A stretch of 40,690 nt of DNA, taken from assembly GCA_946415265.1 (NCBI GenBank), contig CAMKRV010000006.1, positions 1 through 40,690 on the forward strand, given 5' to 3'. A program made the position numbers and the translations under genes. Position 1 is the first letter of the stretch. Every line of letters starts with the position of its first letter. Below, piece after piece: positions 30,872 to 39,358 of this stretch. The notes below the pieces were generated by a model. It was not told where the DNA came from, did no database searches, and saw nothing but the letters and a program-made list of their open reading frames with translations. The stretch comes from an uncultured Candidatus Saccharibacteria bacterium. Its GTDB lineage: Bacteria; Patescibacteriota; Saccharimonadia; Saccharimonadales; Saccharimonadaceae.

Positions 30872-30891
30872 TAGTAAGTTTGGAGGCAAAA

Positions 30892-31749
30892 ATGGAAAAT
30901 GCGTTTGTGGTGACGCCGATGAGCCAAAATTTTAGTTTGGAGCCAGGTAAGACTTACAATGGTAGTATTACGGTAGCAAACTCAGGGAGTGCTACAAGTG
31001 ATTTTGCGTATAAAATATCTGTGGCGCCATATAGCGTGATGGGTGAAGGATATGATGCGGATCTCGCCACAATGTCCAATAGATCTATGGTGGTGGATTG
31101 GATAAAAGTTGAGAATCCTAAGGGAACTTTGAAGCCAAACGAGACGGTACAAATTAATTTTACAATTACTGTACCCGAAACGGCTCCGGCGGGCGGACAA
31201 TACGCATCGCTTCTAGTGACGGAGGATACTGAGGCGGCAAGTAATCAAGGGGTAAAGGTAAATAGCGTTTTTGAAATCGCGAGCCTGGTATATGCCAATG
31301 TAGCCGGAGAAACTGTAACCGGTGGCGAAATACTTGAGAATAATATTCCAGGTTTTGTGATGGCTGCACCAGTGAAAGTCGGGGCATTAATTTCTAATAC
31401 TGGCAACATACATCAAACGGCAACTACTGTGCTGGAAGTAAAAAACCTGATTACCGGTGAAACTATTTTGCCTACCGAGCAAGACGATGGACGACATAGT
31501 GAAACTATAATGCCGGAGACCACTAGGCGGGCAGAATATGAGATTGCCGGATTGCCAGTAGTAGGCGTGGTGCGCGTGAGTCAGACTATATATTATAATG
31601 GTGTATCTTCTATTGAAATGAAAGATATGTTGATCTGCCCGATTTGGTTTATGGTGGTGACTTTTGTAGTGATATGTGGTGTAATATTTGGTGGCATTTT
31701 TGGTATTAAAACTTATAGGCGCAAAAAGTCGGCGCGAAAAATCACCTAA
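30892..31749 (+). CDS. DUF916-like envelope protein without signal peptide
   Basis: A 285-aa protein: an Ig-like beta domain at about 5-120 (FSLEPGKTYNGSITVANSG, NFTITVPETAPAGGQYAS) resembling the DUF916/WxL-associated peptidoglycan-binding domain, a second beta domain at 140-240, and a C-terminal transmembrane helix (about 248-272) followed by YRRKKSARK. This layout normally faces outward, yet no signal peptide precedes it; upstream in-frame codons run into TAG. GGAGG supports the ATG at 30892. Either export uses another route or the N-terminus has been lost. Confidence 0.7.
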   Translation: MENAFVVTPMSQNFSLEPGKTYNGSITVANSGSATSDFAYKISVAPYSVMGEGYDADLATMSNRSMVVDWIKVENPKGTLKPNETVQINFTITVPETAPAGGQYASLLVTEDTEAASNQGVKVNSVFEIASLVYANVAGETVTGGEILENNIPGFVMAAPVKVGALISNTGNIHQTATTVLEVKNLITGETILPTEQDDGRHSETIMPETTRRAEYEIAGLPVVGVVRVSQTIYYNGVSSIEMKDMLICPIWFMVVTFVVICGVIFGGIFGIKTYRRKKSARKIT

Positions 31750-31803
31750 AGTACTTGTGTTTTGCTGGGAAAAAGTAGTATAATAATGATAAACATAACC
31801 TAA

Positions 31804-32760
31804 ATGGAAAGAAATATGCATAAAAAGGCTATTGTGGGATTGATGGGGGTGTTAGCGCTAACTGGTGCTGTTTTAGGAAGCGGTATAGCGTTTGCAGATG
31901 ATTCAGTGGACAGTGGTTCTACTACGAATGATACTACGAATACAGTTTCTAGCTCTGCTTCAGCTAATGCATCCGTAACGGTAAGTGCGGCATGTAGTTT
32001 TGAGAGAAGTGGTAGCGGCGAATATACTGGTATTTTAGCTAACAATAGCAGCGCAACGATTACTGGTAGTACTTTTGCTGTGTCTTGCAATGATGCCGGA
32101 GGATATGATATTTATGCGGTAGGATATTCAAATAATACTTTTGGCGTTACGGATTTGATTTTTAACAATACTATAGATAGCCCTTACAATATCAAAACTG
32201 ATGGCACCGGGAGCAATTGGGGAATGAGTCTAACCGCGGCCTCTACCGACAAACCAGTAATAGTTAGTGGCTTTGGTGATTCTAAAAATCCACATGTTAT
32301 CCCGAGTACTTACACAAAGATAGCTTCGTATAATGGGGCAACTTTAGGTGATAGTGATAGTGATAATTTAGTTCCTCAGAATATCACAGTGTCATATACG
32401 GCTAATGCTTCTTCTACCCAGCCTGCTGGGACTTATACCGGAGCAGTGAAATACACCATGGTGCATCCTGTCGCAGTCAATGTGCCGTATTTTGTAGTCT
32501 TTAATCCCAATGGTGGCAGCATACCGAGTGACGGTTCAGCTACATCGGTTGCGACGACCATGAATGACCAAGCCATATTTGCAGATGAGCAAACGACACT
32601 CGCGACTAATGAATATACTAGGACAGGATACACCTTTGCAGGATGGAATACTAAAGCTGACGGCACAGGGACTTCGTATGCAGATGCTGCTGAAGTTGTA
32701 AACCTGACTACTGCTGGGGGAGAGGTTATACTGTACGCAACGTGGACTGAAAATACATAA
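31804..32760 (+). CDS. secreted protein with Listeria-Bacteroides repeat (Flg_new/InlB B-like)
   Basis: A 318-aa secreted protein. The signal peptide (about 5-31) ends GIAFADD with an AxA-like cleavage site. A Ser/Thr/Asn-rich beta domain follows (40-215), and a C-terminal Listeria-Bacteroides repeat (about 230-315) has FVVFNPNGGS, GYTFAGWNTKADGTG and VILYATWTEN. Such repeats act in surface adhesins. No anchor is visible, so it is either released or held non-covalently. Two starts are possible (31804 and 31816); neither has a good ribosome-binding site, and TATAAT at 31779-31784 implies a very short leader. Confidence 0.82.
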   Translation: MERNMHKKAIVGLMGVLALTGAVLGSGIAFADDSVDSGSTTNDTTNTVSSSASANASVTVSAACSFERSGSGEYTGILANNSSATITGSTFAVSCNDAGGYDIYAVGYSNNTFGVTDLIFNNTIDSPYNIKTDGTGSNWGMSLTAASTDKPVIVSGFGDSKNPHVIPSTYTKIASYNGATLGDSDSDNLVPQNITVSYTANASSTQPAGTYTGAVKYTMVHPVAVNVPYFVVFNPNGGSIPSDGSATSVATTMNDQAIFADEQTTLATNEYTRTGYTFAGWNTKADGTGTSYADAAEVVNLTTAGGEVILYATWTENT

Positions 32761-32800
32761 TGATGTTTAATGTCTTTTGCTACTGTTAATATTGTATTGA

Positions 32801-32809
32801 TGTTATAAT
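32801..32809 (+). promoter_or_regulatory. extended -10 of gpsA
   Basis: TGTTATAAT, 7 nt before the ATG at 32817; leaderless arrangement. Confidence 0.65.
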
Positions 32810-32816
32810 AAATAGT

Positions 32817-33596
32817 ATGAAAATTGCGGTTTTAGGAGCGGGGGCGTTTGGTACGGCGCTCGGAGGGATTTTGGCCGATAAGGGCTACGATATCGATTAT
32901 TATGATTCACGATTGGAACGTGAAAAATTATCAGACGTGTTGGCGGACGCTAAATATATAGTACTTTGCGTGCCATCTAAAGCAGCGCCGTTTCTGCTAC
33001 CATATCTACCCAAAAATAAACCTCTGATTGTGGCGACAAAAGGGATACTGTCTGATAAAATATTTGCAGATTTTAAAGACTTTATGGTACTAAGTGGCCC
33101 AGGGTTTGCCGACGATATAAAAGCAGCCAAAAAAACTAAACTGACGGCCACAGATGATAGAATAATTGAATTATTTAGCACAGATTATCTTACTTTCGAT
33201 AAAACCGACGATAAACGTGGGGTATTAATGTGTGGCGCACTAAAAAACGTGTATGCTATACTGGCTGGGCTAGAGGAATTAGAGCCGAATACAGAAGAAC
33301 ATGCTAGATTCCTAACAGAGGTGTCGGAAGAAATGAAGGCGCTTCTTTCAGCCAATGACGCGCAGCCAGAAACGGTAGATTTGGTATGTGGCAAAGGGGA
33401 TCTTAAGATCACCTGTGCTTATCCTTCGCGCAATTATGAATTTGGGCGGATTTTATGCAAAAATCCTAATGCTGAGCCAGAAAAGACCGTCGAAGGCATA
33501 TCTACATTAAAGCGCATTAAGCGAGGCGAGATAATAGTACCCGCCGAGGTCATAAAGCTAAAAGAATTGATAGCTAGGAGCGATAAATGGGCCTAA
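32817..33596 (+). CDS. gpsA: NAD(P)-dependent glycerol-3-phosphate dehydrogenase (short form)
   Basis: Reduces dihydroxyacetone phosphate to glycerol-3-phosphate, the backbone of phospholipids. The 259-aa protein is shorter than the usual ~330 aa. Seen: Rossmann GAGAFGTAL at 7-15, VATKG at 72-76, catalytic K143-N144 in CGALKNVYAILAG, and GDLKITC near 189-195. Losses are mostly in loops of the first half. Leaderless start. It overlaps the helicase gene by 10 nt. Confidence 0.9.
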   Translation: MKIAVLGAGAFGTALGGILADKGYDIDYYDSRLEREKLSDVLADAKYIVLCVPSKAAPFLLPYLPKNKPLIVATKGILSDKIFADFKDFMVLSGPGFADDIKAAKKTKLTATDDRIIELFSTDYLTFDKTDDKRGVLMCGALKNVYAILAGLEELEPNTEEHARFLTEVSEEMKALLSANDAQPETVDLVCGKGDLKITCAYPSRNYEFGRILCKNPNAEPEKTVEGISTLKRIKRGEIIVPAEVIKLKELIARSDKWA

Positions 33597-36500
33597 ATGC
33601 CAAGCAAAAAGAGGCCGTAGAGTACTTAGACGGGCCGCTTTTGGTGCTAGCGGGGCCAGGTACGGGCAAGACACAACTACTATCCGAAAAAGTGGCATAT
33701 ATTTTAAAAAATACGGACACTAACCCAGAGAATATTTTGTGTTTAACTTTTACCGAGACTGGCGCTTCTAATATGCGTGAGCGCTTAAAAAGTATTATCG
33801 GCAAAGATGGCCTAAAGGTAAATATTGGCACTTACCATGCCTTTGGTACGGATATTTTAACTCAGTATAAAAATTATGCAGAGGATTATGATAGAAAGCT
33901 AGACTCTGCCATAGACGAAGTAACGCAGTTCAAAATCGTTCGTGACATCCAGAATAAATTACCGGGGCGCGATATTTTGCGCGGTGATAATGTGAAGGAC
34001 ATTATTAGCGTGATATCTTCGGCAAAATCTGCGGGACTTTCGGCAGATGATCTTGCAAAAATCGCCGAGCAAAACTTGGAGGATTCTAAAGTATTATCCG
34101 AAGCGATTTCGCCATTACTCAAAAATATTGTTCCACGTGCATTTAAAGAATCTTACGAGAATGCTTACCGGCCAATATATGAGATACTTATAAACTATGC
34201 AGACGCACGACCGATTTTGCCTGGAGTGGAGCGTTCTATCGCAGGGCTAGCGCAAGGTCTAAAAATAGCCATAGTAGAAGCAGAATCTGCGGAAAAAATT
34301 AAGCCGCTTTCTAGCTGGAAAGATAAATATTTCGAAAAAGACGAGAAGGGAAATTACCGACTCAAAGATCGCGTGGCTAATAAAAAATTGCTCAGTATTG
34401 CTAAGGTAATGGGCGAGTATGATGAGTATTTGTGTGATAATGGCCTATATGATTTTGATGATATGATTCAAGAGGCAGTACGAATACTAAAAACCGATAA
34501 TGGTTTTAAGCTTACGCTACAGGAACACTACCAATTCATCATGTTGGATGAGTTTCAGGACACTAATCCATCGCAATTTGCGATAATCAAACAGCTAACA
34601 GACTACGAAAAGCCAATGATTATGGCGGTGGGCGATGATGATCAGGCGATTTATGAATTTCAGGGAGCGCTTTCTACAAACTTAACAGATTTTCAGGCAC
34701 ATTACGGGGCAAACGTAATACCACTGGTAGAAAATTATCGTAGCACACAAGAAATTTTGGATTTTTCACACAAGATTATCAACCAAGCGCCGGATAGGTT
34801 TGCGGATAAGGAATTAATAGCTCATAAGCCCGCGCCGGAAAACACGCAGATTTTTCGCCATGAATTTTTAAGTTCGGACATGGAGTATGATTTTATTGCA
34901 CGAAAAATTCATCAGCTGATTAAAGCTGGTGTAAAGCAAAGTGACATCGCTATAATTTCGTATAAAACTAAATATTTTATGCCGCTTTTGCCATACCTGA
35001 AGGCGCGACCAGAGATAAAAATTGCTTATGAGAAGCGCGATAATTTATTTGAGGATGAAGTAATACACGAAATTCTCACTTTGGCACGGTTTATTTATGA
35101 AATAAAGAATAATCTGAGTGGCAATACGTCTATTTTGGAAATTTTGGCATATCCATTTTTTAAATTACCGATGTTAGAAGTAATAAAAGTTACCAGTGAG
35201 GCCAGAAAAGATCGTAAGGCGATATTTGAGCGTTTGGCTACTTCAGAAAATGCGGAAATTAAGCAGGTGACGGAGTGGCTAGCAAATTTAGTGGCAAAAT
35301 CGTTTACTGAGCCGCTAGAAATAATATTAGATTATATAATTGGTACGGCAGAGTTAAGCGGCTACCGCTCGCCACTCTTAGCATATTATACAAAAGATGA
35401 CGAATATAGGGCATTTAATCTATATGAGAATTTGGCTTCACTGAGGGGAAAGTTGAGAAAGCATTTTGGCGAGAAGAATCTAAAATTGGATGATCTAATT
35501 GATATGATAGATGATTATGAAGCCGCTGAAATGACACTGAATAAGATTAGCCCATATAAAGATGCAGATGAGGTCGTACAAATACTAACCGCACATAAAG
35601 CTAAGGGGCTCGAATTTGAATATGTATTTATTATATCGGCAGACCATGTGGCATGGGGCAAAGGTAAGGGAAACAACAACTTATTGGCTCTACCGAAAAA
35701 CTTAATGCAGATACGACACACTGGCACCACGGACGGAGAGAAACTACGTATATTGTACGTGGCTTTAACGCGGGCAAAAAGTACGCTATATATTACTAAT
35801 TCTTTGCATGATTTTAATGACAAAGCGCCGGATAGATTAGAGTATTTCGAAGAGTATACGGATGGTGACGAGGTAATTTCGCCATTAATTCCGGCCGGAA
35901 AAGTAGATTGCCACTATGAAGCAAGCGCGTCCGTTTCTTCCGACAAAACAGAGAATCTGAAGCATTGGTTGGCGCCATATACCAAGCTAACGCCCGATAT
36001 GCGAGCAATCTATCGGGATAGAGTGAAGAATTGGCGAATGTCCGCGTCGAGCCTAACTTCGTTTATAGACATCGTATATGCTGGCCCAGTGGAGTTCTTT
36101 AAGCGGCAAATTCTGCGTGCGCCGGCAGAACCAGAAACGGAAGCTTTAGCTTTTGGTGATTTGATACATAAAACTTTCGAGATGGTGACGAATCAAGGGA
36201 TTTCTGACGAAAAAGCAGTAGAGTACTTTTTGGCAGAACTCGAGAAAAAGGAATTACCACAAGATATTATGCAAAAAATTCGCGAAAAGGGCCCGGCTGA
36301 TCTTGCGGTTTCATTAAATAAATTCGGGGAGATTTTGCGCCAGGGTAAGGCGGAAGTAAATCTTGCACCAGAGAAATTATCTATAGATGGTGTGCCAGTA
36401 ACTGGTAAAATCGACCATATATTGATAGATGATAATGCCAAAACGATTGAAATTTATGATTTTAAGACCGGTGGCTATCACAAAGAAAAATGGCGCTCGC

Positions 36501-36829
36501 ACGCTACATTATATAAATATATGTTGCAATTAGGGTTTTATAAGTTGCTCTTAAATAATTCGCCGACTTATAAAAAATATAAGGTGGAGCGGGCACATAT
36601 ATTATTTGTTACGCCAGATAAAGACGAAGAAGTATATGACAAAGTCTATGAATTTAACGATGAGGACGAAAAAGAGTTGGTCGATTTAATGCGTACTATA
36701 TATAATATGGTAGAAACTTTGAATTTTATGGATGATGCGGAGATATTCAGGATGGCGGATGACAATTTGGGGCTTAAAGATATCAAAAACTTCATTGAGC
36801 TACTGCTTGCAAAAAGCATCAAGATATAA
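33587..36829 (+). CDS. UvrD/Rep-type helicase with C-terminal RecB-like nuclease
   Basis: A 1080-aa ATP-dependent DNA helicase-nuclease of the AddA/UvrD group for double-strand-break processing. Helicase motifs: NAKQKEAV (Q), GPGTGKT at 23-29 (I), LCLTFTETGA (Ia), MLDEFQDTNP (II), VGDDDQAIYEFQG (III), ENYRSTQEIL (IV), TAHKAKGLEFEYVF (V) and LYVALTRAKS (VI). After residue 840 a PD-(D/E)XK nuclease follows: GDLIHKTFEM, KIDHILIDD and IYDFKTGGY with its nearby QLGFYKLLL helix. Both activities look intact. No AddB partner is in the window. Confidence 0.93.
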   Translation: MGLNAKQKEAVEYLDGPLLVLAGPGTGKTQLLSEKVAYILKNTDTNPENILCLTFTETGASNMRERLKSIIGKDGLKVNIGTYHAFGTDILTQYKNYAEDYDRKLDSAIDEVTQFKIVRDIQNKLPGRDILRGDNVKDIISVISSAKSAGLSADDLAKIAEQNLEDSKVLSEAISPLLKNIVPRAFKESYENAYRPIYEILINYADARPILPGVERSIAGLAQGLKIAIVEAESAEKIKPLSSWKDKYFEKDEKGNYRLKDRVANKKLLSIAKVMGEYDEYLCDNGLYDFDDMIQEAVRILKTDNGFKLTLQEHYQFIMLDEFQDTNPSQFAIIKQLTDYEKPMIMAVGDDDQAIYEFQGALSTNLTDFQAHYGANVIPLVENYRSTQEILDFSHKIINQAPDRFADKELIAHKPAPENTQIFRHEFLSSDMEYDFIARKIHQLIKAGVKQSDIAIISYKTKYFMPLLPYLKARPEIKIAYEKRDNLFEDEVIHEILTLARFIYEIKNNLSGNTSILEILAYPFFKLPMLEVIKVTSEARKDRKAIFERLATSENAEIKQVTEWLANLVAKSFTEPLEIILDYIIGTAELSGYRSPLLAYYTKDDEYRAFNLYENLASLRGKLRKHFGEKNLKLDDLIDMIDDYEAAEMTLNKISPYKDADEVVQILTAHKAKGLEFEYVFIISADHVAWGKGKGNNNLLALPKNLMQIRHTGTTDGEKLRILYVALTRAKSTLYITNSLHDFNDKAPDRLEYFEEYTDGDEVISPLIPAGKVDCHYEASASVSSDKTENLKHWLAPYTKLTPDMRAIYRDRVKNWRMSASSLTSFIDIVYAGPVEFFKRQILRAPAEPETEALAFGDLIHKTFEMVTNQGISDEKAVEYFLAELEKKELPQDIMQKIREKGPADLAVSLNKFGEILRQGKAEVNLAPEKLSIDGVPVTGKIDHILIDDNAKTIEIYDFKTGGYHKEKWRSHATLYKYMLQLGFYKLLLNNSPTYKKYKVERAHILFVTPDKDEEVYDKVYEFNDEDEKELVDLMRTIYNMVETLNFMDDAEIFRMADDNLGLKDIKNFIELLLAKSIKI

Positions 36830-36830
36830 T
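36825..36830 (+). promoter_or_regulatory. -10 of small-protein transcription unit
   Basis: TATAAT overlapping the helicase stop; drives a ~115-nt leader, the 53-aa gene and the terminator at 37130. Confidence 0.5.
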
Positions 36831-36952
36831 ATATATGGTATGTACGCAGTTTTCGAGATTGCTAGGTACCTGTTGCGATGAGTGCCGTGTGGTTTCGGTG
36901 ACCGTATATGAAATATGCAAAATATAGCACTTTTGAAAGGTGGTGAAAATGA

Positions 36953-37114
36953 GTGGGCGATATCGTTATAAAAGATCTGACAATGGGTCGATCTTGGACT
37001 TTTACTCCGACCAATGCTGGCTACTATGCTGCAGCAGCGAAAATCGAAGAGATTATTCAGCAAGGTCATAGGGCCGGAGGAGATGTAGGTCGCGTAAGGT
37101 CTTATACTGGATAA
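36953..37114 (+). CDS. orphan 53-aa small protein
   Basis: GTG at 36953, 9 nt after AAAGGTGGTG (one mismatch from a perfect Shine-Dalgarno), gives MGDIVIKDLTMGRSWTFTPT followed by NAGYYAAAAKIEEIIQQGHR and a Gly/Arg-rich tail. It reads like a real soluble protein; an ATG 4 nt earlier in another frame gives a Cys- and Ser-rich 40-aa product that does not. I recognise no family. It has a promoter and terminator of its own. The leader at 36837-36950 contains several tiny ATG frames and a GGTGACC-containing hairpin. Confidence 0.55.
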   Translation: MGDIVIKDLTMGRSWTFTPTNAGYYAAAAKIEEIIQQGHRAGGDVGRVRSYTG

Positions 37115-37129
37115 ATCACTCCCACAGAT

Positions 37130-37155
37130 GGCAAGACTTCGGTCTTGCCATTTTT
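37130..37155 (+). terminator. intrinsic terminator (UUCG tetraloop)
   Basis: GGCAAGAC-TTCG-GTCTTGCC followed by ATTTTTC. Confidence 0.93.
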
Positions 37156-37183
37156 CTTGAAGTGTGGTAGAATAAGACTAATT

Positions 37184-37393
37184 ATGGCAAAGAAGAATAA
37201 TACTAAAAGAAAGCTTGTTGGTCTAGTTTCTGAGGAATCTGGAGTTCGTGCGTATTACACCAAGAAAAATACCATGAATACACCCGATAAATTAAGTCTT
37301 AGAAAGTATGATCCGGTGCTTCGTAAGCATGTTCTCTTCGTAGAGACTAAGAAAAACCTTGGCCGCAACGAAGTAAAGGAAAAGAAACGTTAA
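37184..37393 (+). CDS. rpmG: 50S ribosomal protein bL33
   Basis: A 69-aa ribosomal protein with the bL33 signature: KLVGLVSEESGVRAYYTKKN, NTPDKLSLRKYDPVLRKHVL and a basic tail. The C-terminus (ETKKNLGRNEVKEKKR) is longer than in most homologues. No zinc-binding Cys pairs are present, so it is the C-minus form. TAGAAT lies 10 nt before the ATG, with no ribosome-binding site; leader is absent or very short. An in-frame upstream start falls inside the preceding terminator and is rejected. Confidence 0.92.
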   Translation: MAKKNNTKRKLVGLVSEESGVRAYYTKKNTMNTPDKLSLRKYDPVLRKHVLFVETKKNLGRNEVKEKKR

Positions 37394-37418
37394 AAAATCC
37401 CCCGAAAGGGGGATTTTT
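37392..37418. terminator. bidirectional terminator after rpmG
   Basis: AAAAAATCCCCC-gaaa-GGGGGATTTTT. Confidence 0.9.
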
Positions 37419-37426
37419 GATATAAT
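37418..37426 (+). promoter_or_regulatory. extended -10 of CofE-like gene
   Basis: TGATATAAT directly after the rpmG terminator, 9 nt before the ATG at 37436. Confidence 0.6.
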
Positions 37427-37435
37427 AATATTGCG

Positions 37436-38161
37436 ATGAAAATTGAATTTATTCCGATTAAGACTAGGGTCGTCCGTGCCCCAAAGGATGACATATATGA
37501 TATTATCGATTCGCTTGATATTCGGGAAGGCGATATCCTTTTTATTACTTCTAAAATTATGGCGATACATCAAGGTAGAACTTGTAAAATTGGCAGTATA
37601 CAAAAGGATTCCTTAATCCGCCAAGAAGCCGATAGATATTTATTATACTCAAATACTGCGGGGAATTTTAATGTAAATCTCACCGTGACACAAAATGTAT
37701 TAATTCCTGCCGCAGGAATAGATGAGAGCAACGCAAATGGATATTACGTACTGTGGCCGAACAACATAGATGGTCTCTGTCGGGAAATTCGTCAGCATTT
37801 AGTTGGGAAGCATAAGATTAAGAAGTTGGGTGTCGTGGCGACCGATTCGCATACAACACCGCTTCGTTGGGGCGTAACCGGGATTACGATTGGACTTGCG
37901 GGCGTAGAGCCATTGAGAGATATCCGTGGAAAAGAAGATTTATTTGGGCGCAAGCTGCAACTGACGAAGGTTGATTTAATAGATCCATTGACCTCAATGG
38001 CGGTATTATTAATGGGTGAGGGAGATGAATGCACGCCAATTGTGATTCTGCGTGGATACGATGGAATACCATTTTCCGATACCGCATCGATGAAGGATTT
38101 CAAAATTGAACCTGAAATGGATTTATATGGGCCACTTATTGAAGCTTTACCGAAAGTTTAA
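37436..38161 (+). CDS. CofE-like (coenzyme F420-0:L-glutamate ligase family) protein
   Basis: A 241-aa protein resembling the F420-0:gamma-glutamyl ligase fold: EGDILFITSKIMAIHQGR near 30-50, GVVATDSHTTPLRWGVTGI at about 132-150 and the family's GLAGVEPLRDIRGKEDLFGR. No F420 biosynthesis gene is nearby, and F420 is not expected here, so the real acceptor may be something else, such as another gamma-glutamyl ligation. Such orphan CofE-like genes are common in CPR genomes. It converges with the GH57 gene, overlapping by 4 nt. Confidence 0.75.
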   Translation: MKIEFIPIKTRVVRAPKDDIYDIIDSLDIREGDILFITSKIMAIHQGRTCKIGSIQKDSLIRQEADRYLLYSNTAGNFNVNLTVTQNVLIPAAGIDESNANGYYVLWPNNIDGLCREIRQHLVGKHKIKKLGVVATDSHTTPLRWGVTGITIGLAGVEPLRDIRGKEDLFGRKLQLTKVDLIDPLTSMAVLLMGEGDECTPIVILRGYDGIPFSDTASMKDFKIEPEMDLYGPLIEALPKV

Positions 38162-39357
38162 CTATATTGCAACAAACGGTAGTTTATGTCGCGGAGGACG
38201 TTCTCAAAATACATGAAACTTTCGTATGGGGAGGCGTAGGCCGAAAAGTAAGCGTGTACGTCGCCATCATGCCAGTATTTAGTACACATAGAGTATGGGT
38301 GGTCTGACGTGGTCATATAACGCCAATCTTTAATCAAATCTTGATCTTTAGTGGCAAGTAGTTTTTCGCGCATATTGTATAAATCGTTCATAGCAGATGT
38401 CTGCATAGAATTAGAGAGCCAAGCGGACAAATCGCGTTCAGTATCGGCCCAAGTGACAGTTTCTGGCATGGAAATATCACTAATAGGTTCGGAAATATCA
38501 CAAGCCTCTGATACTGTAACGAATTTATTTTCGTATTCGGAAAGCCAAGCCGGAATTAGATTATTCATGAAGCTAAAAATACCGGTATCTTGCCATTGAT
38601 GCTCGCCGAAGGTTTCAAAATCCATAAATAAATTAATTAGATTACCGCGCAAGCATTCCATATTGAGCCAATTTTGATATTTTGGCACGGTGAGCGGCCA
38701 CTCATCCCAATTACGATTAGAAAAACGGAAGGCTATGTCGTCTGACAAACGATAATTTTTAAGTAATAATTTTAGATTCTCACAGCCAGACGGACGATAG
38801 ACGTAATTTGGGCTCCTCCAACCAAGAATTTTATCCCAACCTTCGGCCAGGATGCCTTTGTAGCCTTTTTCTTCGGCCCAGTGAGCAAGATTATCATTAT
38901 ATGCAAGCTCGGTATTACGAAATACTTGTGGAGTTACGCCAAAAATTTCTTTAATTTTGCGAGTATGTTGTTCTACTTGAGTGTTAAATTCGTCCAGATT
39001 ATAGAAAAATGCCAATGAGTGGTAATATGTTTCGCCAACGATTTCTACTTGGCCGCGTTTTACCATACGGCGGATTTGCACAATGAGTTCTGGCGCCCAT
39101 TTTTCGGCTTGCTCTAACCAGGTACCCGTAATAGAAAACGAAACTTTGAACCCGGGATATTTTTGCATATTTTTTTCGAGGAGATTAAGCATAGGGCGAT
39201 AAGATTTATCGGCGACCTTCCTAAAAATACGCTCGTTGGATTGACGGCCATTGTAATGATCGTGGAAATAATTAGAATCGTTGCCAACATCAAAAATAGA
39301 ATATTCGCGATAACGAACTGGCTGATGGATATGTAAATACAAACAAATCGCGCGCAT
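38158..39357 (-). CDS. GH57 family glycoside hydrolase (alpha-amylase-like)
   Basis: A 399-aa enzyme of family GH57, which acts on alpha-1,4 or alpha-1,6 glucans with retention. Seen: LHIHQPVR at 8-15 (family motif), the nucleophile E150 in FRNTELAYND, and acid/base D246 in LFMDFETFGEHQ. No signal peptide, so it works in the cytoplasm. It starts one base after the stop of the glycosyltransferase gene (TAGAATG), so the two are co-translated, as expected for a glycogen-like or capsule-glucan synthesis and trimming pair. Confidence 0.9.
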   Translation of the reverse strand: MRAICLYLHIHQPVRYREYSIFDVGNDSNYFHDHYNGRQSNERIFRKVADKSYRPMLNLLEKNMQKYPGFKVSFSITGTWLEQAEKWAPELIVQIRRMVKRGQVEIVGETYYHSLAFFYNLDEFNTQVEQHTRKIKEIFGVTPQVFRNTELAYNDNLAHWAEEKGYKGILAEGWDKILGWRSPNYVYRPSGCENLKLLLKNYRLSDDIAFRFSNRNWDEWPLTVPKYQNWLNMECLRGNLINLFMDFETFGEHQWQDTGIFSFMNNLIPAWLSEYENKFVTVSEACDISEPISDISMPETVTWADTERDLSAWLSNSMQTSAMNDLYNMREKLLATKDQDLIKDWRYMTTSDHPYSMCTKYWHDGDVHAYFSAYASPYESFMYFENVLRDINYRLLQYS

Positions 39358-39358
39358 T

